Positions 38,433 through 50,522 of a stretch of 64,000 nt of DNA are shown piece by piece. Location: contig NC_058148.1 in the NCBI RefSeq assembly GCF_011075055.1, positions 15,059,969 through 15,123,968 on the forward strand, in the 5' to 3' direction. Position 1 is the first letter of the stretch. Every line of letters begins with the position of its first letter. The translations under genes and the position numbers were made by a program. Source of the stretch: Mangifera indica. Lineage: Eukaryota > Streptophyta > Magnoliopsida > Sapindales > Anacardiaceae. A model generated the notes under the pieces. The model worked only from the letters and a program-made list of their open reading frames with translations, was not told the DNA's origin and searched no databases.

Positions 38433-38858
38433 TTAGAGTTCGAACGCGGAGACTGGGAACGACATGGAGAGACCAGCTGCACTAGTGAGCTTCACTTTCC
38501 CAGAACTCGGATCTTCAATGCACATTTCAGCAACCTTCACCCACATCAACACTGCACTACTTTTAATTCCACTAATCTTACGCATCCGACGGTTCTCAGC
38601 AAACGCCGATAGCTCGGTGTCGTAGGCAACGGTTTTTCCGATAGCCTGGAATCTGTGTTCGTAACGTTTATTTTGCTTGACCCAAAAGAAACCAGTGGCG
38701 CGATTATAACCCATCTCGGTAAGATTGTTTAGTGGGAGAAGCCCTTTAGGAAGATTGAGTTCGTCCAGAAGTTCATGGCACTTTTTCTTGCAAAGATCAG
38801 CACCGTGGTGGATCTCGGCTCCTTCTTTGTTCTCAGATATCAACTGTTGAGTCGCCAT
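38433..38858 (-). CDS. DUF538 protein, gene 3 of the local cluster
   Basis: Single-exon DUF538 protein of 141 aa from MATQQLISENKEGAEIHHGA, followed by LLDELNLPKGLLPLNNLTEM, GYNRATGFFWVKQNKRYEHR and KTVAYDTELSAFAENRRMRK, ending at FPVSAFEL. A longer in-frame start at 39008 exists, but paralog alignment and the TATA-type motif at 38921-38926 place the start at 38858. It lacks the charged tail that gene 2 carries after AFELEE. Confidence 0.92.
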   Translation of the reverse strand: MATQQLISENKEGAEIHHGADLCKKKCHELLDELNLPKGLLPLNNLTEMGYNRATGFFWVKQNKRYEHRFQAIGKTVAYDTELSAFAENRRMRKISGIKSSAVLMWVKVAEMCIEDPSSGKVKLTSAAGLSMSFPVSAFEL

Positions 38859-38920
38859 TTTTTTCCTGATGAGATTGATTGCTAATTGTTGAGTGATGGA
38901 AGACTTTTGGGTGGCAATTC

Positions 38921-38926
38921 TTATAC
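38921..38926 (-). promoter_or_regulatory. TATA-type box of DUF538 gene 3
   Basis: The minus strand reads GTATAA in the context CACTGTATAAGAATTG, about 63 bases upstream of the start at 38858, at nearly the same distance as in gene 2. Confidence 0.45.
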
Positions 38927-39163
38927 AGTGGCAACATGCAAGATGAATAATTTTCGGGAAATATTTTAATTTCCAAAATATTTTCTGAGAATCCCAGCTG
39001 GATATCAATATCCATTTCTTTAACCCTGCGAATCTAAGAGATACATGTGGCGCTCAAAAACTAATACAAAGTAAATAAAGTGCTAACCATGTTATACATT
39101 TTATATTTGGAAGAACAAGATATCAAACTCTCGAGGGCTATTTAATTAATTTTATTTATCATT

Positions 39164-39212
<49 letters not shown>
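39164..39212. repeat. (TA)n microsatellite with a short (CA) tail
   Basis: An uninterrupted run of alternating TA of about 45 bases, followed by ACACACAC. It lies in the 1-kb spacer between DUF538 gene 3 and the first TOD1-like gene, which otherwise shows no gene. Confidence 0.9.
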
Positions 39213-39216
<4 letters not shown>

Positions 39217-39823
39217 TCACACATTCTATTAGTTTACTTTTGGTCTCTCTCCAGGAAAGACCAGCTTATGGTCTTTTGTGCTAGAAATGTGATTAGGTAA
39301 AGAAGGCCAAAATTTTTTAGTGATTAAAGAAAATCTCTATATATATTTGTTTGCTTATAAAATTAACATAATAGATATTGCGTATCAAGTTTCCAAATTA
39401 TTATAATATGGATCATCATTATTATCCGAACATTGTGATTACTTGGTATGGTATGATGTAGTGGTGGATTGGATCCGCTTTCAATTTGAGTTTTGATTGA
39501 AATTATAATATATAATTCGAATTCATTTAAATTAATATATAATATTATAAAAAGATTATTGATAAGTAAATAATATTTTTAATAGAATGTATAATATTAT
39601 CAAATAAATAAATGTACCGAGGTTAAACTAAATTTTCAAATTATAAACTTATAACTCTATCTTCAAAACGATTAGATTAAACAATTGCAACAAAATTTGA
39701 AAGAAAAGCCGTGAAAAACTTGAATTAATCCTGACAATCTGTCATCGTTTGTCAGCTTTCCTCTGTGAATGTTGGTCAATATGTTAGCTTTTACAATGGG
39801 GATTTTATAATCACAGACAAAAA
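39213..39823. other. Spacer between DUF538 gene 3 promoter and TOD1-like gene 1
   Basis: AT-rich, with a short copy of the degenerate GAATTTGAATTC-type repeat near 39480-39660. No coding potential recognised. It should hold the 3' untranslated region of TOD1-like gene 1. Confidence 0.4.
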
Positions 39824-42090
39824 TCAATTACGGGATTCCCCCCTCCCCCACATTTTCAAAAGATACTTCTGGCAATGGCTACTGTTCTTAATAAACAAAT
39901 CTTCCTTCGCTCTTTTGCCTTCGAATTTACTCATCTTTCCAACGCCTTTAATATTATGCCTGTATTCCACACAGATTTTCTCAAACACTTCCTCCTCAAA
40001 CATGTACAATCTGAGCTTGGGGCTCATTTTGTCTCTCACAAAAGCGAAAGCCAGTTGGTCTCTTGGATTAAATGCCTCCAGCTCGTTGAACAGAAGGCAA
40101 GAAAACAGATTGCTGATCAGCCCATGTTTCCTTAAAATCAGAGCACTATCTGGTACATCTGCCAACGCAAGATTCCATTAGAATAAGAATAAACAAAGCT
40201 TCTTTGGCTTTCAGGGTCCACCATAATTGACCTTTATGTAAAATTCAAGCCATGTTCTGAAGCTTACTGGGGGAGTGAAGTTGGGTCTATTTATCGGTGG
40301 GTAGTGGCCAACTGGAAGATGAATATTATTACGACAAACTTAAATATTATTATTAAAACTAATTAAACAAGATGAATTCAAGTAACACGCCTTACCTACT
40401 ACATCTTTTTAAGGGTTCAATGGTTAAGGGGTGAATTTTAGTCGAACCAGCCCAAACCCAAACCTGTGATCAACTTGAACAAGTCAAATGTGAATTAGAG
40501 TTCCATTTTAATAGTTTTGCTTGGTTCAAGGGTTTGTTGACACTATTTAAGGAAGCTCAAACCGGATTTTTTATATTCAAACAGAGTTTTAATTGACTTT
40601 TATTTTAATTCAATTCAATTTGAATTCACCCTTCTCTTGACTCATCCAAAAATATAATTTCTAACTTTGAACTAAGAAGAAGTGCATAAAAATTAAAGTA
40701 GTTTAAATAAAAAATAGAACAGCCTTAAAATTGTTGGGATATGGGTTTAAACCTCAACAATAGCAAAAAAAACTTTTAGAAGCCTAGTTTATATCCGAGC
40801 ATCAGGCCTCGATTGAATTGACCGGATCGATCCAAATTTCAAGAATCAAAATGATAAATTAACTTACTATGAATAAATTTAGTTATACCTGAGGGATAGG
40901 GGAGCTTTTTGGGAGTCCATGGCTGCAATCCATTCTCACAATAAGTCTCCATTTGCTTCTGCAATGCATCGACATCCCGCCATTTCTTCCACCTTGCAGT
41001 GGCCATTGCTTCTTCCACAGTATGAATAAAAAATGGATGCTTTGAAATCGCCATGTCCACATTCTTCGAAACCACTAGTGCATGAATCAATAACAATGGA
41101 TCCACAGTTAACTGTAACTTGGCATCAATCCAAATGCTGAATTTGGAGTTTGGGAATAGTCTATGTACTAAGTGCTTAGGTATGACTCCATTCATGGCAG
41201 GATTCTCATACAAATTCTTGCTTGAAACTTTTACAATCCTCCATGCCCCTATTTTGTACTCTTCAGAGTCAGATTTTGCTGATGAAATTAGTTGGCAATC
41301 TTCAAGTCCTTTAAATGTAACATCATCTATGAACATGAAGAAGCATAAAGTTTCCAACGTCTTGGATTCAAGTCCTCTTGGTTGCCTGATCTTGTCATGG
41401 TTGTTGAAAATTGCAGAGACTACAACAAGTCCATTACAAGTTTCCATGGCAATTCTATCTGAAATTCAAACACTTAACTTAAAATCAATCCATCAATCAA
41501 AGAAAAGTTAATTTTTTGTTTGCTTAAAACCTAACCAGAATTACTGATTGGGAACTTCTTAAAGAACCCACAAGGAACCTCCAGACTGTGATTCATATGA
41601 TCAAAATAAGAAATCCTCTTCTGGGTTCTGAAATTTCCCCCGAAACTGTCATCTTTCCCCTGCACGTACTTCAAAACCGGGCTAAAAGCTGAGGAGTTCC
41701 CACATAAATCCTGAATGTTATTGAACACACTTCTGTAATCTGATCACAGAAACCAGAAACAGTTACACAGAATTCATTCTTACAATCATCAAAACCGAAA
41801 ATTGAGCAAAAAGAGAGACAAAAAAAAAAAAAACCTGAGAAAAACACAGGGGAAGAGCAAGAAGAGCGTTGGGTAGAGAGAGCATATTTGTGCTCCCCAT
41901 AGGAGGGAGGGTAAGAGAAGAGAGCGGTTTGAACAGGGTGAAAGTGTAAGGATTTGACGATACATTGTTTTGGAGAAAAAGATTTATGGAGAGCAAGAAA
42001 GAGAGCAATGCAGAGGTAAAAGAGAGAAAAACAGAGGAGTTTTGATTGGAAAAGCAGAGGAGTTTTGGAGGAAGTGGTTGGCTTCCCCAT
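39824..42090 (-). CDS. TOD1: TOD1-like DUF616 Golgi protein, tandem copy 1
   Basis: DUF616 family. The Arabidopsis relative TOD1 was reported as a Golgi alkaline ceramidase needed for turgor regulation, while other DUF616 proteins such as MUCI70 are thought to be glycosyltransferase-like, so the activity is unsettled. Four exons (minus): 42090-41835, 41739-41536, 41458-40889, 40158-39824; 454 aa. Type II membrane topology: MGKPTTSSKTPLLFQSK, then an anchor (LLCFSLFYLCIALFLALH). Core segments are VEVPCGFFKKFPI-like (here LEVPCGFFKKFPI), ETCNGLVVVSAIFNNHDKIR, FFMFIDD, HRLFPNSKFSIWIDAKLQL, ATARWKKWRDVDALQKQME and VPDSALILRKHGLISNLFSC, then FNELEAFNPRDQLAFAFVRD. Exons 1 and 2 match copy 2 exactly in length. 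Confidence 0.93.
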
Positions 42091-43520
42091 AAAGATGATC
42101 AGTTACATAAGTTTCATCACCTCTCATCACTCTTAAATGTTTTTTTTTTAACTTTTTGATTTATTGGTTTCAATCTCATGAGCTCAAGTCTTTGATAATA
42201 ATGAGGGAGCTTTAAAAGGTCTTTGATGATAGAGTTAATAAGACTCATTTATAAAGCTTATCTATCAAGTTGTTGCAGTAAAGATAACCTCATTTTTATC
42301 ACTTCCTGTTTTGCATTCAGTTTTGGCTTGGGCTTGAATCTATATTTGACTCAACCGAGTTAAACTCAAATTAAAACTCCAGTTCAATATAGTTCAGTTC
42401 GAGTTCAAGGGCTCGTCAGCATTATCCTACTAAAACTCTTATTCTCCAATAATTTTTTTTCTTCTTGAGTGATTCTTCTTCTTTTCGACATTACTATTCA
42501 CCATTCGAGTCCACTCAAACTCAAAAATGAGTCGATCGTTTCGAATTCAAACCAAGTTTGAATGACTCTTATTCAAAATCAGGTTAAATTCACCCATAAA
42601 AGTAAAGTTACTCAAATTTTTGTTACAAAACTCAAAAAGTTAAATTTATGATTGAAGTTGATAGACATAATTTTGCGATAAGCAAAGCTCTATACATTTA
42701 GTTCTGATAACTCAATTAGGTATTCATATGATATTTTATTAAGTGATTATGTATTACTCTATTTTTATTTCAAAATATCCAATTACATATTGACAAATTA
42801 TCTAGATTAGATAACTAAAAATAAGTACGCATCATTTTATTATTTTGCAACAGAGCACGATGTTCTTCTCTATAAAAAGAAACATGTTTTGGTGAATCGC
42901 CATGCTTTGGAAGATCATTTTCTGTGAAATTAGAATTCCTTCAAACAAACAATGAACTATAGAAACCCTCTGCAATATCCATTAGTTTTCCTGTAGTCTT
43001 CCCTCGAGTCTTGCACATGGTGAAACAGACAAGAAATTGGAATTACGTGGCCCATGTGATGTGAAATCGGCATACAAAATGAGTAAGCAAGAAAACTTCT
43101 TTGCAAATACGGGCAAATAAGAATAGTTAGATGGACCGGCAGAGAGATCCAGAAAGAAATTTAATAATAATAAGCCACATTGAGCACAGGACAGAAAATA
43201 AACCAAGTTTGGACTCAAAACTCCAAGTAGGTGAAGCCTGATCATCCAGGTCAGTATGCTGTGTCGTATGCATGGAGCTAACTAATACAGGTAACTGAAT
43301 GAGAACAAAAATTCAGGAGAAGCTTTATTCTCAAAATCAATGGCTACGAGCCACGGTGAGCAAAAAATTGTATCAGAAAATGAGTTCAAACAGATTAGAA
43401 CACTTAAAATATGACTTAAATGTATACTAACAATCTGCCTACCTGTTATTGTCTGTCAGCTTTTCCCTGTGAAATTTAGCTTTTCGTTTTCTTTTTCTTG
43501 TAGTCCATGTAACATTTATT
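42091..43520. other. Spacer between the two TOD1-like genes
   Basis: About 1.4 kb with no recognised gene. It holds the copy 1 promoter and the copy 2 3' region. The degenerate TTTGAGTTCAA repeat is evident at about 42330-42600. The minus frame at 42982-43245 has no family similarity. Confidence 0.45.
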
Positions 43521-46499
43521 TTAATCATGGGTTTCAACCCACATCTCAGAAAAATACTTCTGGCAACTAATACAGCAACTGCTATTAACAAACAAATCAT
43601 GCCTAGCCCTTTTGGTCCTTTTGGAAGAGGACCATCTTTCTTCAATGAAACCGGTCGCAGATCGTTTGAGATTGTGCCTGTACTCCACTGCAATATGCTC
43701 AAACACTTGTTCTTCAAACATGTTCAGTTTCAGCTTGGGGTTCAAGTGATCTCTTACATAAGCAAAAGCTACTTGATCTCTGGGGTTAAATGCTTCTAAC
43801 TCATTAAACATTAGGCAAGAGAAGAGATTGCTTCTCATTCCATGCTTTCTTATGATTAGAGAACTATCTGGTACATCTGCCAACAAAATTTCAGCATTAA
43901 TGAGTTCAATTATGGTATTTTCATCTACCACAGGCAGCAGATAAACAAGACATAATTCAATAATTTGAAAGCTGAAGTTGTCCCATATTACGAAGTGGGT
44001 AAAGTAGGTGGCTGAGTGAAAGGTCCATTACTTAGAAAATGCAAGAAAAAAAGAGGCATTGCTGCTTCTTTTAAATTCCATCTGATATTTGGAGTGAAAA
44101 TGGGAGGTGGGGAATTTTCATGAGCCTCATAATGTCACAAGAAATTATGCTTTTTCAGTCAAAGATGCTCAACTTCAGCTCTGGGCTCTTCCCCTTTTCA
44201 CTCTTACCATTATCATTATTGATATTGAAGCAACACCAAAATATTTCAACAGTTCAAATTCCATTAAATGCTGTTAAAGACACTGTATTTGGAGACTCAA
44301 GGAATGGACTTTTTAAGGTCAATCAATAAGACAAAAATTTTCATTTTTCTACCAATATCTTCACGAGGGATCTCTACTTGTAAGTCAAAAGGATGTGAAT
44401 TGAAAAAACTTCACTATTATTTATCATATCAACAAGGCAGGCACCACTCTCAAAACCCTCGAAACAGAGGCCTTCATAGACCATAAGCCTAACTTTGAGG
44501 TCAATTTATTATAAATAGGATCCCACATTGGGCCTCCACAAGTGCTTTTGGACCTCTCTCCCACCTCAAAAGCTAGGTCAAAAAATGAGACTTCACCTCA
44601 CACTTTTATATTCACACCACTTGTTTCGTAACTAATATGAATTTACCAACAATCCTCCCCTCGCAAATTAGGCCATCAACCCAACACCAGCTTTATCCCC
44701 CCCTCACAAATTGGGTCAATGTATCAACACCAACTTCATCCTCCCCTCATACTTTAGGCCATCAATTCAACAACAACTACATCCTTCCCTCACACATTGG
44801 GCCATCAATCCAACACCAACTTCATCCTCCCCTCACACGTTGGGTCATTGATCCAACATCAACCCCATAGACTTTGGATGAAATTGTTTGTTAGGTTTCC
44901 ATAAGTGTTATTGGGTCTTTCCCACCCTAAACTTAGCTCAAAAGGTGAAACGATTTTATCTTACACTTATATACCCACACTTGTTTCCTAACCAATGTGG
45001 GATTGCCATGCCTTTAGCGACTTGGAGATCAGTGCCAAAGATAAGTTTTCAAATGATTTTTACCACCATTTTGAAAGCAAGACATCAAATCAAAGACCAC
45101 ATTGAAACGATTTTGTCTTACACTTATATACCCACACTTGTTTCTTAACCAATGTGGGATTACCCTGCCTTAAGCGGATTGGAGACAAGTGCCAAAGATA
45201 AGTTTTCAAATTATTTTTACCGCCATTTTGAGAGCAAGACATCAAATATAGGACCACATAACTAAAAGATAAATTATGAATTAAATGCAAATACCTGAGG
45301 GATAAGGGAGCTTATTTGGACTCCATGGCTGCAACCCATACTCACAGTAAGTCTCCATTTGCCTCTGCAATGCATCAACATTCCACCATTTCTTCCACCT
45401 CGCAGTTGCCACAGCTTCTTCCATAGAATGAACATAAAATGGATGTTTCGGTATTGCCATATCGACTTTCTCTAATACCAGAAGTGTATGAATTAATAGT
45501 AATGGATCCACCATTAGTTGCAACTTTGCATTCATCCAAATGCTGAATTTCGAGTTGGGGAATAATCTATGAAGTAAGTATTTAGGTATGGCAACATTCA
45601 TTACAGGATTGTCATACATGTTCGTACTTGAAACTTTGATAATTCTCCATACACCTATTTTATGTTCTTCTGATTTTCTTGAAATTAGTTGGTGATAGTG
45701 GAATCCTTTCAGGGTTATATCATCTACAAACATGAAGAAACATACGACTTCTAGTGTTTTGGATCCAAGACCTCTTGGTTGCCGGATTTTGTCATAGTTA
45801 TCGAATATAGCTGAAACTACAACAAGTCCATTACACTTTTCCATGGCAACACGATCTAAAATACACCCAAAAGAATAAACACACATAAACACCAAGAAAT
45901 ATTCGCAATGCACATAAAAAATATTAAGCTAAGAATATTAGTATAATATAAACTAACCAGAATGAGGAATGGGAAAGTTCTTAAAGAAGCCACAAGGAAC
46001 CTCCACGCTGTCATTTGAATGATGAAGAAAAAAAATTCTCTTCTGGGTACTTAAATTTCCACCAAACGTATCAGCTTTCCCATGCATATACCTCAAACCA
46101 GGGCTAAAACCCGAAGAATTTGCACACAAATCTTGGATCTCTTTAAACACCATCGAGTAATCTAATCACAAAAACAAAGAAAATCCATTTTATAAAACGA
46201 TAAAAATAATAGAGAAAACAGAAGAGAATATAAGAGAATGAACCTGAGAAGAAGATAGGTAAAGAGCAGGAAGAACGGTGGGTTGGGAGAGCGTGGTTGT
46301 GCTCTCCATAGGTGGAAGGGTAAAAGAAGAGAGGCGCTTGAACGGGATCAAAGGGAGAGGATCTGAAGATGCATTGTGTGGGAGAGAGAGCGTTATAAAG
46401 AGCAAGAAACAGAACAGTGCAGAGGTAAATCAGAGAAAAACAGAGGAGTTTTGATTGGAATAACAGAGGAGTTCTGAAGGTGAGCTTGGCTTTCCCCAT
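43521..46499 (-). CDS. TOD1: TOD1-like DUF616 Golgi protein, tandem copy 2
   Basis: Paralog of the upstream TOD1-like gene with the same architecture. Exons (minus): 46499-46244, 46161-45958, 45855-45295, 43876-43521; 458 aa. The membrane anchor is LLCFSLIYLCTVLFLALY. Core: VEVPCGFFKNFPIPHSD, VVSAIFDNYDKIRQPRGLGS, FFMFVDDITLKG, HRLFPNSKFSIWMNAKLQL, KKWWNVDALQRQMETY, VPDSSLIIRKHGMRSNLFSC. Exons 1 and 2 have identical lengths in both copies (256 and 204 bases); exon 3 is three codons shorter. Copy 2 has Met-Asn where copy 1 has Ile-Asp in the SIWIDAKLQL motif, a possible functional difference. Intron 3 (43877-45294) is enlarged by tandem repeats. Confidence 0.93.
44654..44868. repeat. Minisatellite of about 43 bp, five degenerate units, inside an intron
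   Basis: Five units begin near 44654, 44696, 44740, 44783 and 44825, each of the form CCTCCCCTCACAAATTGGGC followed by CATCAATCCAACACCAACTT. It lies in intron 3 of TOD1-like copy 2. The frame at 44637-44870 is the repeat read through and is not a gene. Confidence 0.8.
44948..45261. repeat. 157-bp direct tandem duplication inside the same intron
   Basis: Two adjacent copies, 44948-45104 and 45105-45261, both begin AAACGATTTT and share CACTTATATACCCACACTTG, AACCAATGTGGGATT and AGTGCCAAAGATAAGTTTTC. The AACCAATGTGGGA motif is the inverted form of the TCCCACATTGG at 44520, so these may be multiplied ends of one inserted element. Confidence 0.82.
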
Positions 46500-49400
46500 A
46501 AAATATCATTGCCATGAGTTTCTTCACCTTTGATCCGCTCTCATTCTCAATCTCATTTTCATTCTCTTTCAGTTTCCATCTCGCGGGCTTCAGTGTTTCC
46601 TGCCATCAATCTCTGAAAAATACCGGAATAATAATACAAATCATAAATACGAATATATATATATATATATATGATGTATAGTTATAAAATAAGTGATAGT
46701 TCTTTTAGTATATAATTTAAATATACAAATATATAATTTTTAATTAAATATAATATAATATATAATTATATAATAATATGTTATCTATATATTAAAAATA
46801 TGTATGTGAAATATTGCTCTATAAAATATTTTATATGTTAAATTTTAATCGGTGAAGTTGATGAAGAACTCTGTGGCAGGCATTGTAAATATTCTATCTA
46901 TGGAAAGAATCCGAATTACATATAAATAAAATCAAAATTATATATGCGGAATATAAGATACTAACCTTCCACTAAGTGTTGAATTGTTGCAGAATAGTAG
47001 CGGTCTCATCCTTCTGAATGTACAAACTTTTGCATTTGAATAGTAGCAGTTTTAAAGAGAGGAAAAGCCGACACTTTTGCATTTGAATAAACAAACTTCT
47101 GAATTGTGTTGTATGAGAAACTATGCATATTTGGATAAAGAGAACATAACTTTTGGCAAAATCTTTGTTGTTTTCACCAAAGAAAATTATTTAGGTATTG
47201 TTATATGATAAAACTCTTCTATAATCAAACTCATAAAAATGACATTAAACTTAGGTATTAACCGATGATAATTATGATTCTTTTTTTTTATGGGTAAAGA
47301 ACGATACCAACAAAATTTTTATTCTCGTAATTATATCATTATTGAAGCTAAAAGAAGGCTCTGAGAATCTCCATGGTTCAAGCAAAGCTAGTTGTATATG
47401 CCATTAGAGAATACATTCTAGCAGGAAGAAGTAGAATTGTATTAGCACAATGACGATTAAACTTTAAAAACAACCAAAATTTGCTTCAACTGTTTCTCAA
47501 TGCAGTGATTTGTGAGCTCGAAAAGTCTTCATGACCTTCCAATAAAAATGAAAGGGGAAAATGAAACTGATTTATGCTTTTCTTGTGAATACAGTACGTA
47601 TTGATATTGGGTACGACTATGAACGTTGATGTTTCAGGCCCAATAAATCATTTTTGATGTCAACAAATCATTTTGGGCCTAAGCTTTAATCCATATTGAA
47701 CAAAAATTTTGTTTATGTTTGCCTGAGGCCTGAATTCTATATAAAAAGAAAGAGAAACGCTTTTTTCGGCCCAAACAAGATCGGGTCTGCCCAATTTTAT
47801 TGATAGGCCAAAAACAAACTTGTCAGTTCGAGACAATGGAGCTTTCATTTTGAGCTTGTTTTGACAAATTTATAGTTAAAAAAGCCAAAAAAAAAATATA
47901 TTTTTTGATAAATTTAAGGAATTATTTGGCACTGCTTAAAAATTTAATGGCAGCATATATAGCCTGTAACTAAACTATAGTAATTTGATGTATTTCAAAA
48001 GATTAATTTCGAGAATTGCTTTTGATATTTTGAGAAGTTTCAATATTGTAACGTTAGCTAGCTATTATGGATAAACGGAGAATTTAATCCTAGACATTTT
48101 AGCCTATAACCAGCTAGTACGTTGGTCCAGACTCGGTTCGATTATTGCTATGTCAAGTTTAGGTTTGTTGTTGGTTGATTTAGTAAACTCAAGAGCTTAC
48201 TTTTCAATAGACAATTTTCAATAAATTTTTTAAATTTTTAAATTTTGCACTTAAATATTAAAAAATTTACTTACTTTGAATATAAAGAGTCCATGGATAA
48301 ATATATAAGTTACAATGTTTGCACTGAAACTAAGTTAATTTAGTTTAAATACTTTTTTGACAACAGTATTTATCATATCAGAATATTATTTATTTTACTG
48401 ATAATCTTTAATAATATCTCTAATTAATTTAAATGATTATAAACTTAAATTCAAACTAATTATAAAATATTTAATTTAAACTCAAATCAACTCATGTTTA
48501 AACTTAATATAATTTGAATTTAATCCTATTTAATTTAATATTATCAAACTTAACCTAAGTCATCTATTACTCAGGGTCGGCATAGGTTTCTTTTTTTATT
48601 TTATTTATTTTTTTATGATCATCAACCGTTAAATCAAATAATTTCAAAAGTTTTATTTTGCTCTAATGCTAATATATCTCGGGTCCTTACTCTCTGATAG
48701 GCTTTATAAGGAAATTTTATTATTCTTGTCAGCTAAACCACCAATATGGAAGGCTTGTAATTTCTATGTTTCTCTCGCTCTTTTTTTTTTTTTAAATGTT
48801 TTATTTATCAAAGTGTGGTTTTGAATAAAAAATTGGAAATCATTTAAACTATAATTTCGTTTTACAAGCACTGTGTGAGAAATCTTGCAAGTCAGGCTCA
48901 AGATTGCCTTTCCTATGCACGTCACTTCTGTGTCAGAATGAAAGGACCATACCCGTGGCTTGCATAAGAGTCCCATGAGGTCGTGGCCAGCATTGAATAC
49001 GCACCCAATAGTCGAGCCACGTCTGGGCTATCTACTTGATGGGCTTGGCTTGAGCCCCTTTTTTTGACCCTTCTCTGCTGATGAATCGGATCTATCCACT
49101 CTCCATCTGCTATCCTTTAAAGGCTACATTACAAACTCTAACCAGCCTGACCTCATAGATATTATGTGGCATCTAAATGAAGATTCTACTATCAGTAAAG
49201 CCTTTTTTCGGGCTTGAGTTTAATAGCTTAGAAATATGACAGTTTCTTTTAATTCAACTGTTACGTTTCACGTATTGTAATTTATATTGAGTTTGACACT
49301 TTCCTACTAGTCATTTAATCATGTTGGAAAAGGAAAATCATTAATGTTGTCACATTAATGACATATAAGAAGAATTCGGTGATATAAAATTATAATTCAA

Positions 49401-49870
49401 ATTTAATTTTTTTAAACTAAATAATAATTCAAATTTAAACCAATTTAATATTTTCAAGTTTATATATGATTGTTACTGAAGAAGTAAAAGAGTTATCATA
49501 AAAAAAGATGAAAAAACCTTCAAAAAAAAAATTTACTTATAAAATAAGCTTAAATGTGACATCAACAAGATATTAATTTTAACCTATATTTGACAAGTTA
49601 AATTTTTTTTTTAAATTTAAATTATTTAAATTAATCAATGATTTGAATTTAAATCCGTTCGGATCATATCTTACTATAAATTTAATAAAAGTATAGGTCA
49701 GAATCATCATATATTTGTAATTTACTTTTTTATATATCAAAATGAATTTAAGATTGACCACAAAGCGGAACAACATTTTTTTCACGTTGATTTTGCATGT
49801 CGAATGAAATGATCTTATTCTTATCCTAGCTACGAAAACTTTATGGAAACCGCGTGCTCTAGCTATCTTT
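46500..49870. other. AT-rich intergenic region, left of the ABRE-rich island
   Basis: No conserved gene on either strand. It begins with the TOD1-like copy 2 promoter and continues with low-complexity AT (46640-46850, 48370-48560, 49370-49640) and degenerate dispersed repeat. The minus frames at 47660-47848, 48764-48976 and 49579-49881 have no family similarity. Confidence 0.5.
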
Positions 49871-49876
49871 TTCGTT

Positions 49877-50522
49877 GACACGTGTCACCAAGCTACCGTA
49901 ATTCGTCCCTCTCCAGTCAACTCTATGGATGATGGAAACTGGATCCCACACGAAAACAGCAGAACAGCTTTTACATTATAGGCTTCCATCACAACCTTTT
50001 AATTTTTATAGTACAAAATGCAATTACGAGCATCACGCGCCGAACTTACTATCAAGACTTGTCAATCATGTCATCGCCATCGTAAATTCGTGATTTGATT
50101 TTAAACATTAATACAAGTTTTTGGTGGGTCCGATTTTCAATTTTGGGCATGGGGTGGATGGAGCTTGATAGAAATGCAGAGCACGGGGAAGGGATAATTC
50201 CATCCAGCTCAAATCACACGATGTAGCGGCCAGGCCAATCTGGACTGGAGATGAGAAACAGTCGAAACAAAGCCATCCAGCCAGCGAGCGACAATAACAT
50301 TACTGACTATGAAAGTAACGAATCAGAGACGACCACCTCAGTACCTAAAATGTACCCTTGTGAAAGCGACGCGCCGTAAGTGTCCACGTGTAATTACCTC
50401 AGGAAACGCGTGTGCAGCCGTGCCCTGTTGACCTTTTCCATAGGGTTAATAATTCAGCACGTGTCGTCAGCTCTTGAAAGAGAAGAATTCTTTGGTATCC
50501 CATCCCCCCAAAGTTATAAATA
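49877..50522. promoter_or_regulatory. Promoter-like island with ABRE/G-box cluster and TATA box, no gene attached
   Basis: CACGTG cores occur at 49879-49884 (inside the palindrome GACACGTGTC), 50385-50390 and 50458-50463. A CE3-type ACGCGTGT lies at 50406-50413. TATAAATA follows at 50515-50522. The segment is clearly less AT-rich than its surroundings. ABRE plus coupling element is the classical arrangement of abscisic-acid-responsive promoters, but no coding region with family similarity follows on either strand. Confidence 0.4.

Noticed and set aside
41119..41511. Plus-strand frame of 130 codons
   Set aside because: Antisense shadow of exon 3 of the first TOD1-like gene, which has clear DUF616 motifs on the other strand.
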